Source: Methanococcoides sp.
Lineage (GTDB): Archaea; Halobacteriota; Methanosarcinia; Methanosarcinales; Methanosarcinaceae
Reading direction: 5' to 3'
Assembly: GCA_021108185.1 (NCBI GenBank)
Contig: JAIORJ010000025.1
Span: 1-33,979, forward strand
Length of the DNA stretch: 33,979 nucleotides
Shown here piece by piece: positions 1-7,364 of this stretch. How positions within the stretch are numbered: the first letter of the stretch is position 1; each line of letters begins with the position of its first letter. The position numbers and the translations under genes are program-made. The notes beneath the pieces were generated by a model. That model had not been told where the DNA came from. It saw only the letters and a program-made list of their open reading frames with translations, and did no database searches.

Positions 1-305
1 AAGAAGCTCATGAACATATCCCCGAAAAGGGAACCGAATGCAAGTGCGAATATCAGTACTGTGGTATTGGAACCGCCTGTGCCGAATATTGGGAGTTCCA
101 CTCCGAAGAGTATCGGGTACTTTTCAAGAAGCTGCATCTGCATAAGTCCTGCAAGTGCCCCGAATATGAGTCCTACAAAGAAACCACGGTACGTTTTTCC
201 ATCTCCAAGCATCCGTCTTCCGTCTGACATAGTTTTGCCATTGTCGATGGGTTTTCCTCCGCCGAACAGTGCTGCAAAAGGATTTGGAAGGTAAGCCGGA
301 AGCAT
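1..305 (-). CDS. carS: CDP-archaeol synthase (CarS, DUF46 family), partial at left edge
   Basis: CarS joins CTP to 2,3-di-O-geranylgeranylglyceryl phosphate to give CDP-archaeol, a membrane step of archaeal phospholipid synthesis. The minus-strand translation from the ATG at 305-303 begins MLPAYLPNPFAALFGGGKP, followed by a GDGKTYRGFFVG segment. Both are hallmarks I know from this family, and the rest is hydrophobic as expected. The 3' end lies beyond position 1, so only about 100 residues are present. The frame stays open for 14 more codons upstream, including a hydrophobic IEIIVLALWL stretch that resembles the usual N-terminus, but contains no ATG, GTG or TTG before an in-frame TGA. The start is therefore uncertain. 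It is transcribed divergently from rubrerythrin. The family call is from sequence memory but fairly secure. Confidence 0.82.
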   Translation of the reverse strand, partial: MLPAYLPNPFAALFGGGKPIDNGKTMSDGRRMLGDGKTYRGFFVGLIFGALAGLMQMQLLEKYPILFGVELPIFGTGGSNTTVLIFALAFGSLFGDMFMSF

Positions 306-510
306 TAACCATAATGCAAGAACAATTATCTCGATCGTGTTATCAACTCAGTAATTTAGTTCTAATCTGCTTCATTGATATATAAAATCAACTATAATAT
401 GCCTTTTCTTTCCTTCATTTTTCTTTTTTCATTGAACCCTTCCATTAATCATATATTTGATATGTGCCCAGTTATCTTGCAGTATAGTCAAAATAATGTG
501 GAGGAATATC

Positions 511-1002
511 ATGAGTACGCTTGAAAATCTAAACGAAGCATTTGCCGGTGAATCAATGGCAAACAGGAAATATCTTGCTTTTGCAAAAATGGCTGACAAA
601 GAAGGTTTTGGACAGATCGCTAAATTGTTCAGGGCTGCAGCTGCTGCAGAAACAGTGCATGCTCACAATCATTTGAGGGTCATGGGAGATGTCAAGAGCA
701 CTGAAGAAAACCTTCAGGAAGCGATAAGTGGCGAGACCATGGAATTCAATGAAATGTATCCTGCCTTTATAGAAGAAGCAGAAAAAGAAGGCAACAAGCA
801 AGCTGTCCGTAGCTTCGATCTGGCAAATCAGGTCGAGCAGATCCACGCTGGACTCTATACGAAAGCCCTGGACAATATTGGCAGTAATGAAGAAGTCGAC
901 TATTATGTCTGTGATATCTGTGGAAATACTGTAGAGGGAGAGGCACCTGAAGTGTGTCCGATCTGCGGAGCTGTACATTCAATGTTCAAGAAAGTAGACT
1001 GA
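511..1002 (+). CDS. Rubrerythrin
   Basis: Rubrerythrin is a cytoplasmic diiron/rubredoxin protein that reduces hydrogen peroxide and protects anaerobes from oxidative stress. The 163-residue protein has an N-terminal ferritin-like four-helix domain (about 1-125) with candidate iron ligands E14, E47, H50, E75, E109 and H112. A C-terminal rubredoxin-like knuckle has CxxC pairs at C134/C137 and C149/C152. The open frame extends upstream to 457, but the start at 511 is chosen because a GGAGG at 500-504 sits at good spacing and the protein then begins MSTLENLNEAFAGE, typical of short rubrerythrins. The gene stands alone and is followed by a hairpin and T-run. The electron donor is not visible in the window. 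Confidence 0.95.
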   Translation: MSTLENLNEAFAGESMANRKYLAFAKMADKEGFGQIAKLFRAAAAAETVHAHNHLRVMGDVKSTEENLQEAISGETMEFNEMYPAFIEEAEKEGNKQAVRSFDLANQVEQIHAGLYTKALDNIGSNEEVDYYVCDICGNTVEGEAPEVCPICGAVHSMFKKVD

Positions 1003-1016
1003 AATAAGATATCTTT

Positions 1017-1052
1017 AAAGGCGGAATTATCACCGCCTTTTAGCTTTTTTTT
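1017..1052 (+). terminator. Intrinsic-type terminator of the rubrerythrin gene
   Basis: The perfect 8-bp stem AAAGGCGG (1017-1024) and CCGCCTTT (1033-1040) encloses an 8-nt loop and is followed by a T-run at 1045-1052. It lies 15 bases after the stop codon. Archaea often terminate on T-runs alone, so the hairpin is a bonus rather than a requirement. Confidence 0.75.
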
Positions 1053-1157
1053 CAGATATAGGCAATAAGATGGGATGGTTTCTGCTATAGGGTTTCGGAT
1101 TTTATAGATTTGCAGACATTACTCATATCAGGACCTTCAAACCAATACCGATACATA

Positions 1158-1170
1158 TTTTAATATAAAT
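1158..1170 (+). promoter_or_regulatory. TATA element for the ccmF pair
   Basis: The A/T-only stretch TTTAATATAAAT sits about 25 bases before the ATG at 1187. Archaeal transcription normally starts about 25 bases after the TATA centre, so the mRNA would begin at or very near the ATG. No ribosome binding site is present before that ATG. Both facts fit a leaderless transcript. Confidence 0.5.
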
Positions 1171-1186
1171 AACGATTGTGAATCCA

Positions 1187-2167
1187 ATGAAAGAAAGCAA
1201 AGACATCATAAACAGCAGTAACATCATGTTGGCAAGTGTGCTGACCATGCTTCTGCTTGCCGCTCTCATCACTCTGGGGATGCTGACGCCACTTGTCGTG
1301 AAGCTCACTACCGGTAATGAGATTAGCATGGGTGCTGAATATTTCAATGACAGGAGTGCAATACCCACAGCCGCATTGGTAGTACTGCTCACCACAGGTC
1401 TGCTTTATGGTTACTTCGGTGCAAAGAAGGCTCTCTTAGTTGCGGGTCTTACTGTTCTCCTATCTCTGGTGTTCGCTTTCATCTCACCCTTTGGCAACCT
1501 TCCGCTTGATGTTACAGTTCCATTAACAGGAATGGCGGTTGTAGCCACATTCTATAAGATGTACATGGCAATGGAACGTGGGTCATGGACACTGAAGCTC
1601 AAAGGCATAAGTGCTCATGTGATACATCTTGGTATTCTTTTCATTCTCATAGGCATTGTTGCCAGCTCGAACATGCAGGTAGAAGGCTCTGATATTGTAA
1701 CCGTGGACTATCCCGGACATTTCGAAGGGCAGAACTACATAGTTTCCGTAACAGACATGCATTCTGTTTTCGAAGGCTCTCCATACAAACAATATCCGGG
1801 TTCTTCCTACGCAACCCACATTACTTTCGATGTCTATAAGAAAGGTGTTTATTTTGATAGTGGTCAGGTCAAATACATAACTGACTTCAAATGGGGCCAG
1901 ACATTCACTACTACTTATGTTGATCGGGGTGTCTTCGAAGAGTTGTTCATAGCTCCAAAGGCATTGAATGAAAGCAGTGGTGAGGTCAGTCTGTATGTCA
2001 GGACAGTTCCATTTATAACATTCATCTGGGGTGGTCTTTTCCTTATGGTTGCCGGCATCATCTCTCTTGTGCTTGTGGATCGTTCACTTGACAGCAGCAG
2101 CCCAAAGGCAGAACGACCTCTTAATGGAAAAGTAAATAATAAGGTTCGTAAGGAGGCCAAAAAATGA
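1187..2167 (+). CDS. CcmF-type cytochrome c maturation protein, C-terminal half
   Basis: This 326-residue membrane protein matches the C-terminal half of CcmF, the membrane subunit that takes heme from CcmE and delivers it to apocytochrome c outside the membrane. Visible features are an N-terminal transmembrane helix, two more helices, then a SAHVIHLGILFILIGI segment. Its H147 corresponds to the conserved AHxG heme-ligand histidine before the CcmF periplasmic domain. A soluble stretch (about 165-270), a final transmembrane helix and a basic tail follow. The frame can also start at a GTG at 1178. The ATG at 1187 is preferred because of the TATA spacing and the lack of a ribosome binding site. 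The stop overlaps the start of the next gene, which encodes the N-terminal half. The order is therefore reversed relative to a fused CcmF. CcmA, B, C and E are not in the window. Confidence 0.8.
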   Translation: MKESKDIINSSNIMLASVLTMLLLAALITLGMLTPLVVKLTTGNEISMGAEYFNDRSAIPTAALVVLLTTGLLYGYFGAKKALLVAGLTVLLSLVFAFISPFGNLPLDVTVPLTGMAVVATFYKMYMAMERGSWTLKLKGISAHVIHLGILFILIGIVASSNMQVEGSDIVTVDYPGHFEGQNYIVSVTDMHSVFEGSPYKQYPGSSYATHITFDVYKKGVYFDSGQVKYITDFKWGQTFTTTYVDRGVFEELFIAPKALNESSGEVSLYVRTVPFITFIWGGLFLMVAGIISLVLVDRSLDSSSPKAERPLNGKVNNKVRKEAKK

Positions 2168-3261
2168 ATTTCGGAATGATATTTATATGGTTGGCCTTCA
2201 TCCTCGGTACAGGTTCAGCAGGTTTGGCTATTATCGGCCTTTTGCGAAACGATGAACGTTTGATCTCCCGTTCAAAACAGTTCGAGTTATGGTGTACCGT
2301 TCTAACAACATTTGCAATCATGCTGCTGACATATTATCTGTTCACAGTGTCGGCATCCTATGTCTATGTCTATCTGCATTCCAGCATAGACCTTGAATGG
2401 TTCTATCGCTTTTCTGCCCTCTGGGCAGGTCAGGAAGGTTCGTTCCTGCTCTGGACATGGTTCACTCTCATCATCCTTCTGGTAATTCAGTATACAGGAC
2501 AGACGAAACAGCTTACGGATACGAAGTTAATGGATATCACAAGGGCGGTCTGTCTCACAATAGTAGCTTTCTTCCTCCTTCTTCTGGTATTGAAGAATCC
2601 GTTCGAGACCTATTACGCTGTTTTCGGAGGAGCTATCGAGACCTCCAACTGGAATCCTTTTGTTGCGATCTATCATCTCATCGATGGTCAGGGGATGAAC
2701 CCGCTTCTCAGGAACCCCTGGATGGCAGTCCATCCCCCAATACTTTTCCTGGGATATGCCGCCTTCACTATACCCTTTGCAGCAGCATTTGCAGCACTTC
2801 TTATCGATGACGAGAGATGGATGGGGCTAACAAGGAACTGGATGCGTCTGGCATGGCTTTTCCTCACAGCAGGTATCGGTCTTGGTGGTTTTTGGGCATA
2901 TGAGGTTCTCGGATGGGGAGCATGGTACTGGTCCTGGGACCCTGTTGAGACATCTTCATTAATACCCTGGATAACAGCTACCGCATTCCTGCATTCGGCA
3001 ACAAGGGTCCGTTATGGAGAATACCGATTCCTTGCTCCGATGCTGGCAATAGTTTCGTTCATACTGGTAATATTCGCTACCTTCGTGACACGCAGCGGTA
3101 TGTGGGTATCCGTACACTCCTGGCAGGACCTCACATTTGAAGGAACATTGATCGCGTTCTTCCTGGCGATACTTGTTGGTTCAAGTCTTATATTGCTGAC
3201 GAGAAGGTACTTTGAAGAGAACGATGGCAGCGATAAAAGCGACCAGCATAAGGATAGATAA
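2164..3261 (+). CDS. CcmF/CcsA-type heme-handling protein, N-terminal half of CcmF with WWD domain
   Basis: The 365-residue polytopic protein carries the tryptophan-rich heme-handling WWD signature WGAWYWSWDPVETSS at about residues 251-265. Flanking histidines are H190 (MAVHPPILFLGY), H278 and the one in FVTRSGMWVSVHSW near 318, the arrangement seen in the N-terminal two-thirds of CcmF. It ends after a last transmembrane helix and a charged tail instead of continuing into the periplasmic domain, which is encoded by the preceding gene. Together the two proteins total about 690 residues, close to a full CcmF (roughly 640-670). An AGGAGG at 2150-2155 precedes the ATG. The ATGA overlap with the upstream stop implies translational coupling and probably a 1:1 complex. 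The role is cytochrome c maturation at the outer face of the cytoplasmic membrane. Confidence 0.88.
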   Translation: MNFGMIFIWLAFILGTGSAGLAIIGLLRNDERLISRSKQFELWCTVLTTFAIMLLTYYLFTVSASYVYVYLHSSIDLEWFYRFSALWAGQEGSFLLWTWFTLIILLVIQYTGQTKQLTDTKLMDITRAVCLTIVAFFLLLLVLKNPFETYYAVFGGAIETSNWNPFVAIYHLIDGQGMNPLLRNPWMAVHPPILFLGYAAFTIPFAAAFAALLIDDERWMGLTRNWMRLAWLFLTAGIGLGGFWAYEVLGWGAWYWSWDPVETSSLIPWITATAFLHSATRVRYGEYRFLAPMLAIVSFILVIFATFVTRSGMWVSVHSWQDLTFEGTLIAFFLAILVGSSLILLTRRYFEENDGSDKSDQHKDR

Positions 3262-3284
3262 ATAAATAATTGTTCAAAAAAAGA

Positions 3285-3989
3285 TCAGGAGAATCTGAAA
3301 TAGATCCTCCTGTTATTCTTCCCTTTATTCTCTGCCTTGAATATCTCAATATGTGGTATCTCGGCCGTATTTGAAACATGGGTCCCGCCACATGCCTGGT
3401 CATCGACATCAGGTATCCGTATAACTCTTATCTCTTCTATTTCCGGTGGGAATGCATCCTTGAGCTTCACGACCGAAGGTATCTTCAGTGCTTCATCTCT
3501 TGGAAGGATATCTATCTCGACATCGATGTTCCGGTCTATGATCTCATTGACCTTCGCTTCATAAGAGCCTATAAGCTCCCTGTCGAAGTCCTCAAGATTA
3601 AAATCAACTCTTGTCTTCTCTTCTGCTATCTGATTACCTGATATCTTCGCACCGGTCTCATTATGGATTATGGCACTGAGAATATGGGCAGTAGTGTGAT
3701 ATCTCATGAAAAGGCTTCGTCTGTCCCAGTCGATGGTACCTTTTACCTTATCTCCGACCTTCAATCCAGCCTCAGAGACCTCGTGGCTTATCTTCCCGTC
3801 AAATTTACCCACAAATATGACGGTATACTCTTTGCCATCACAGACCAGTTTCCCGGTGTCATGCGGCTGTCCTCCTGAACTTGGATAGAAAGCCGTCCTG
3901 TCAAGGACAACGAATCTATCATCGGTCACATCGAGGACATTAGCCTCGAACTCTTTCATCTGACAGTCTTTAAAGTAGAGTTCTTCCAT
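3285..3989 (-). CDS. alaX: Alanyl-tRNA editing protein AlaX (medium type)
   Basis: AlaX is a free-standing editing domain homologous to that of alanyl-tRNA synthetase. It hydrolyses Ser-tRNA(Ala), and in some types Gly-tRNA(Ala), in the cytoplasm. The 234-residue length fits AlaX-M. The zinc-binding set is complete: the HTTAH motif with H98 and H102, and CGGTH with C200 and H204. The N-terminal part contains the conserved FYPSSGGQPHDTG loop, the threonyl/alanyl-type glycine-rich motif. A TATA-like ATTTATAA on the minus strand at 4018-4011 lies about 25 bases before the ATG and there is no ribosome binding site, so the mRNA is predicted to be leaderless. It is convergent with ccmF, with 23 bases between the stops. 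Confidence 0.93.
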   Translation of the reverse strand: MEELYFKDCQMKEFEANVLDVTDDRFVVLDRTAFYPSSGGQPHDTGKLVCDGKEYTVIFVGKFDGKISHEVSEAGLKVGDKVKGTIDWDRRSLFMRYHTTAHILSAIIHNETGAKISGNQIAEEKTRVDFNLEDFDRELIGSYEAKVNEIIDRNIDVEIDILPRDEALKIPSVVKLKDAFPPEIEEIRVIRIPDVDDQACGGTHVSNTAEIPHIEIFKAENKGKNNRRIYFRFS

Positions 3990-4010
3990 ATGGAAAATCA
4001 GGAATATCCT

Positions 4011-4018
4011 TTATAAAT
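4011..4018 (-). promoter_or_regulatory. TATA element for alaX
   Basis: Minus-strand ATTTATAA followed by AGG lies about 25 bases upstream of the alaX ATG at 3989, placing the predicted transcription start at the initiation codon. It lies just after the endA stop codon, so alaX probably has its own transcript rather than belonging to the cfb-endA operon. Confidence 0.5.
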
Positions 4019-4037
4019 GTTTTTCATTCCGACAAAA

Positions 4038-5093
4038 TCACATCTTTACTCTTCCAATATCGATGTAATCGACACCTTCGTCTGTGGGGATGGCATAGAG
4101 CATCCTCTTTCTTACACTGTTGGCAAGCCTTATGGCCCTTGACATAACAGGTAGTGTAAACTCATGGCCCAATGGTATCGAATGTATGAGATATTCGGAA
4201 TGCGGTATCTTTGTTGGCGACTCCACCTGTGAATAAACACGGAAATGACTGCCGAACTTGAAACCTGTCTTTGGCACAACCCCTTTATCTCGAAGATCTG
4301 TGTAAACACTGCTCTTCATATTGAACTCTGGTTCAATTTCCGATGCCACCTTTGAAAATGCATCCACTTCCAGAGATTCATTCTGTCTGTTGTTGATATT
4401 GAGGACACCTTTCTCAAGGAGATATCGAGATTCAACAAGGGAAAGCTGCAATCTCTGGCTATCAAGGGGTTTCCCATAAAAGCCGTTCTCAAAAAGGGTG
4501 TTCGAAGCGTCCTCATCCCATATGACAACCCTGTCCTCAAGGAAAGTGGCATCTACATTGATATCCGGATAAAGAGGCTCCTTCATCTCACCTTTTAAAC
4601 GTGGCCTTTTCACATCGTAGAACGTAATGTCACTCTCTTCGTCCACAATGGCAAGTATCATTTGCTTCCTGACGTTCTCGGCTGCTGCAAGGGAACGTAG
4701 CAGGTCTCTAAGTGGCATTGGTGCCCTCTCCGACCTTACATAGACGAACTGTTTTGCGGCTCCCTTTCCAGGATGACTGCCACGTGGGTATACGCGGAAA
4801 TCGGTCACTCCGGGCTGGACGTAGAATCCCCTTTCTCTCAGGTCCTTATAAACGATATATTTAAGCTCGAAGGATGGCTGCAAGATGGAAGCTGCCTTGA
4901 AAAGACCTGCAAAATCCAGAACTTTTCCCTCATGTTCCACCTCTATCTTCCCGCGGTATGCCAGATATACAGCTTCGATAAGTGTAAGCTCGAGCCCGTT
5001 TGGTTTGGGTCTGCCGTAGTACCCGTTATTGTAAAACTCATTAATGGCTTTTTTTTCTACAAGTACACGGTCTTTGACTATCTCTGCTTTCAT
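4038..5093 (-). CDS. endA: tRNA-splicing endonuclease EndA, duplicated-domain (alpha2) form
   Basis: EndA cuts both ends of introns folded as bulge-helix-bulge motifs in archaeal pre-tRNA and pre-rRNA. At 351 residues it is about twice the size of a single subunit. It contains two homologous repeats (about 1-165 and 180-351), seen in the paired IEAVYLAYRGKI / VESRYLLEKGVL and KDLRERG / TDLRDKG segments. Only the C-terminal repeat has the full catalytic triad: Y287 (FRVY), H298 (KIPHSEYLIH) and K329 (NSVRKRM). The N-terminal repeat lacks a comparable triad and should be structural, as in the Archaeoglobus-type alpha2 enzyme. The ATG overlaps the cfbB stop by 4 bases (ATGA), so it is translationally coupled to the F430 operon although the functions seem unrelated. 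Confidence 0.95.
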   Translation of the reverse strand: MKAEIVKDRVLVEKKAINEFYNNGYYGRPKPNGLELTLIEAVYLAYRGKIEVEHEGKVLDFAGLFKAASILQPSFELKYIVYKDLRERGFYVQPGVTDFRVYPRGSHPGKGAAKQFVYVRSERAPMPLRDLLRSLAAAENVRKQMILAIVDEESDITFYDVKRPRLKGEMKEPLYPDINVDATFLEDRVVIWDEDASNTLFENGFYGKPLDSQRLQLSLVESRYLLEKGVLNINNRQNESLEVDAFSKVASEIEPEFNMKSSVYTDLRDKGVVPKTGFKFGSHFRVYSQVESPTKIPHSEYLIHSIPLGHEFTLPVMSRAIRLANSVRKRMLYAIPTDEGVDYIDIGRVKM

Positions 5094-6559
5094 TTTTTAT
5101 TACCTCTGTATCTGATGGCGGAATCCACGAAGGATGCTGCAAATTCTTTATATGAAGCTGCTTCCAGATGAGCGTATGCACCAAGGGTATTGTTCCTGAC
5201 CAGTCCGTCCCATCCGTCACGTATCCCTGTTCCGCGGGATAGTTTTATGGCAAATTCAGCATCATCTGGTATTTCGATCACTTCTGAATGATGGAACTCA
5301 TGTCCTATGAACGAATTCCCTTTACTGCCGATAACCGTATCTTCATCGAGCTGACCTATATTGTAACTGACCACACGTTTGTGCCCCATTAACGAGTGCC
5401 CTGGCAGTGCTCCGACCATTTCATGGGTGGCTTCCGGCATTTCTGCCATGTGGTATGTTCCTTCGTCTTTTACACCGGTAGTGATCCTCTCGGTCAGGTA
5501 CATAAGTCCCCCGCATTCACCGTATATGGGGAGTCCGTTTTCTGAGGCTTTCCTTATGTCCTCCCTCATGCTTTCATTTGCCTCCAGCTCAGCAGCATAA
5601 AGTTCGGGATAACCGCCGCCCAGATAAAGTCCGTCTATATTCGGCAGTCTCTCATCGTGGATGGGGCTGAAATATTCAAGTTTAGCTCCTGCAAGTTCCA
5701 GAAGCTCAAGATTGTTATGATAATAGAAATTAAAAGCCTCATCAAGTGCAATTCCTATCACAGGTCTTTCACTTTCAAGCTTTCTGGGTATGAATATGGT
5801 GTTCTCTGCTTTCTTTAAGGGCTGTGCCTGTTGAGCTATCTCAATGAACTTGTCAATATCGATGCCTTCCGATATCCTTTTCTCGATGGCTGCAAGGCGT
5901 TCATCAAGATCATTGACCCGGCGTCTTTCCTCGATTGCGGGAACAAGTCCAAGATGACGCATGGATATCTGCATGGCATTGTCCCTTGGGATGATGCCGA
6001 GTACAGGAAGTTTGGTAAAATGCTCAACGGCTTCCTTTGCTTTCTTTGCATGCCGCATGCCGCCGATATTGTTGAGTATGACACCTACGATATTGACGTC
6101 AGGGTCAAAGTCCTTATATCCATTGACAAGTGCAGCGGCGGAGCGAGTGATGCTTCGGGCGTTGATAATGAGGATCACCGGACATTTCAGCATCTTTGCT
6201 ATCTGTGCGGTGCTTCCCATATCCCCAATGCTTTCCAGTCCTTCGAAAAGCCCTCTGACACCTTCGATCACAGCGATCTCAGCCTTGCCATCCACTTCAC
6301 ATGCATGTGCGAACACATCAAGGACACCTTCTTCTCCCATGAGGTACCCATCAAGGTTACGTGCTCTCCTTCCTGTTATTTCGGAATGGTAGCTCGGGTC
6401 GATGTAATCAAGGGCTACCTTGAAAGGCTGTACATTATAGCCTCTGGTCTTAAGGGCTGCAAGCAATCCGGCGGTAATGGTGGTCTTTCCGGAAGATGAT
6501 CTGTCAGCAGCAAGGAGCACTCTTGGAATATTGAATTCTTTATTATCTGCGGATGGCAT
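5090..6559 (-). CDS. cfbB: Ni-sirohydrochlorin a,c-diamide synthase CfbB
   Basis: CfbB belongs to the CobB/CbiA amidotransferase family and amidates the a and c acetate side chains of Ni-sirohydrochlorin using glutamine and ATP, the second step of F430 synthesis. The 489-residue protein has an N-terminal ATPase domain with P-loop DRSSSGKTTITAG (19-31). A C-terminal class I glutaminase-like domain has nucleophile C349 in YGECGGLMYL and H464 in GAYAHLE. The sequence alone cannot separate it from a cobyrinate a,c-diamide synthase of cobalamin synthesis. The position between cfbC and endA in a complete cfb cluster settles the assignment. It starts 14 bases after cfbC and overlaps endA by 4 bases. 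Confidence 0.93.
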   Translation of the reverse strand: MPSADNKEFNIPRVLLAADRSSSGKTTITAGLLAALKTRGYNVQPFKVALDYIDPSYHSEITGRRARNLDGYLMGEEGVLDVFAHACEVDGKAEIAVIEGVRGLFEGLESIGDMGSTAQIAKMLKCPVILIINARSITRSAAALVNGYKDFDPDVNIVGVILNNIGGMRHAKKAKEAVEHFTKLPVLGIIPRDNAMQISMRHLGLVPAIEERRRVNDLDERLAAIEKRISEGIDIDKFIEIAQQAQPLKKAENTIFIPRKLESERPVIGIALDEAFNFYYHNNLELLELAGAKLEYFSPIHDERLPNIDGLYLGGGYPELYAAELEANESMREDIRKASENGLPIYGECGGLMYLTERITTGVKDEGTYHMAEMPEATHEMVGALPGHSLMGHKRVVSYNIGQLDEDTVIGSKGNSFIGHEFHHSEVIEIPDDAEFAIKLSRGTGIRDGWDGLVRNNTLGAYAHLEAASYKEFAASFVDSAIRYRGNKK

Positions 6560-6573
6560 GATGGTATCTCTTT

Positions 6574-7348
6574 TTATCTGGTAAGCTCTCTGAGACGCTC
6601 ATCGTCAAGAGCAACAGGCATAACGGAAGTATCGCGTTGCATGATAGCCTTCGCGAGGTCACGATAGACTTGTGCAATGCTGGAGTCTGGTGCTTTTTCC
6701 ATGACCGAGAAACCGTCCCTCTCGCAATCCTGCACGATCTGTTCCTTTGGTATGAATGCCACTTGCGAACTTGGTCACTATCTCTTTTTCACGGCTCACA
6801 CTGCGGGAATTACATATGATCCCGCTAAGAGGAGTGTTTATCTTTGCCAGTCCCCTGCAGATATTGTTCGCTGCATAAAGGGGCATATATTCACCGGAGG
6901 TCAGGACATATGCTTCCTTTACAAGTCCCTTGCGTATGGGTGCTACAAAGCCACCGCATACGATATCTCCAGGGACATCGTAGATGATAAGGTCCATCTC
7001 GTTCAGCGTTTTTGAGATCTTCTTAAGTGTCTGGATGGCTACGATAATTCCACGTCCGGCACAGCCGATACCTGGTTCAGGACCGCCCACTTCCACACAC
7101 TTTACGCCATTGTATCCGGTAAATACGACATCTTCCTCTTTCACATCCTTTTCCTCACGCAGAAGGTCAAGGATGGTCGGGATGCGTTTTCCTCCAAGAA
7201 GGGTGATGGATGAATCGCTTTTCGGGTCACAGCCAATTATCATTACCGTGTATCCCTCATCGGCACATGCGGCTGCAACGTTGGATGCAGTACTGGATTT
7301 TCCGATGCCACCTTTTCCATAGATAGCTATTCTTTTCTGTACGCTCAT
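6574..7348 (-). pseudogene. cfbC: CfbC, NifH-like reductase subunit of F430 synthesis, frameshifted
   Basis: CfbC is the Fe protein-like ATPase that feeds electrons to CfbD in the reductive cyclisation of Ni-sirohydrochlorin a,c-diamide. The first frame (from 7348) has P-loop [10 protein letters not shown] (11-20) and the [4Fe-4S] ligands C96 (GIGCAGRG) and C131 (DIVCGGF). It reads correctly to K-F-A at residue 195, then enters an unrelated 34-residue tail ending at 6659. The proper C-terminus, [18 protein letters not shown] onward, continues in another frame from 6762 to 6574. The frames are offset by one base at about 6763. Compared with NifH-type proteins (a KLGTQM-like segment before the FVPR/FIPK motif), about six to seven residues are also missing, so a short deletion is more likely than a single-base error. 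The start has CGGAG upstream. A true loss would be surprising because F430 is essential to a methanogen, so an assembly error or a second copy must be considered. Confidence 0.85.
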
Positions 7349-7364
7349 CTGCGAATGCTCCGTT

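Noticed and set aside
5831-6499. Plus-strand open frame of 222 codons
   Set aside because: It is antisense to cfbB, which is clearly real. No family features are seen in the antisense translation.
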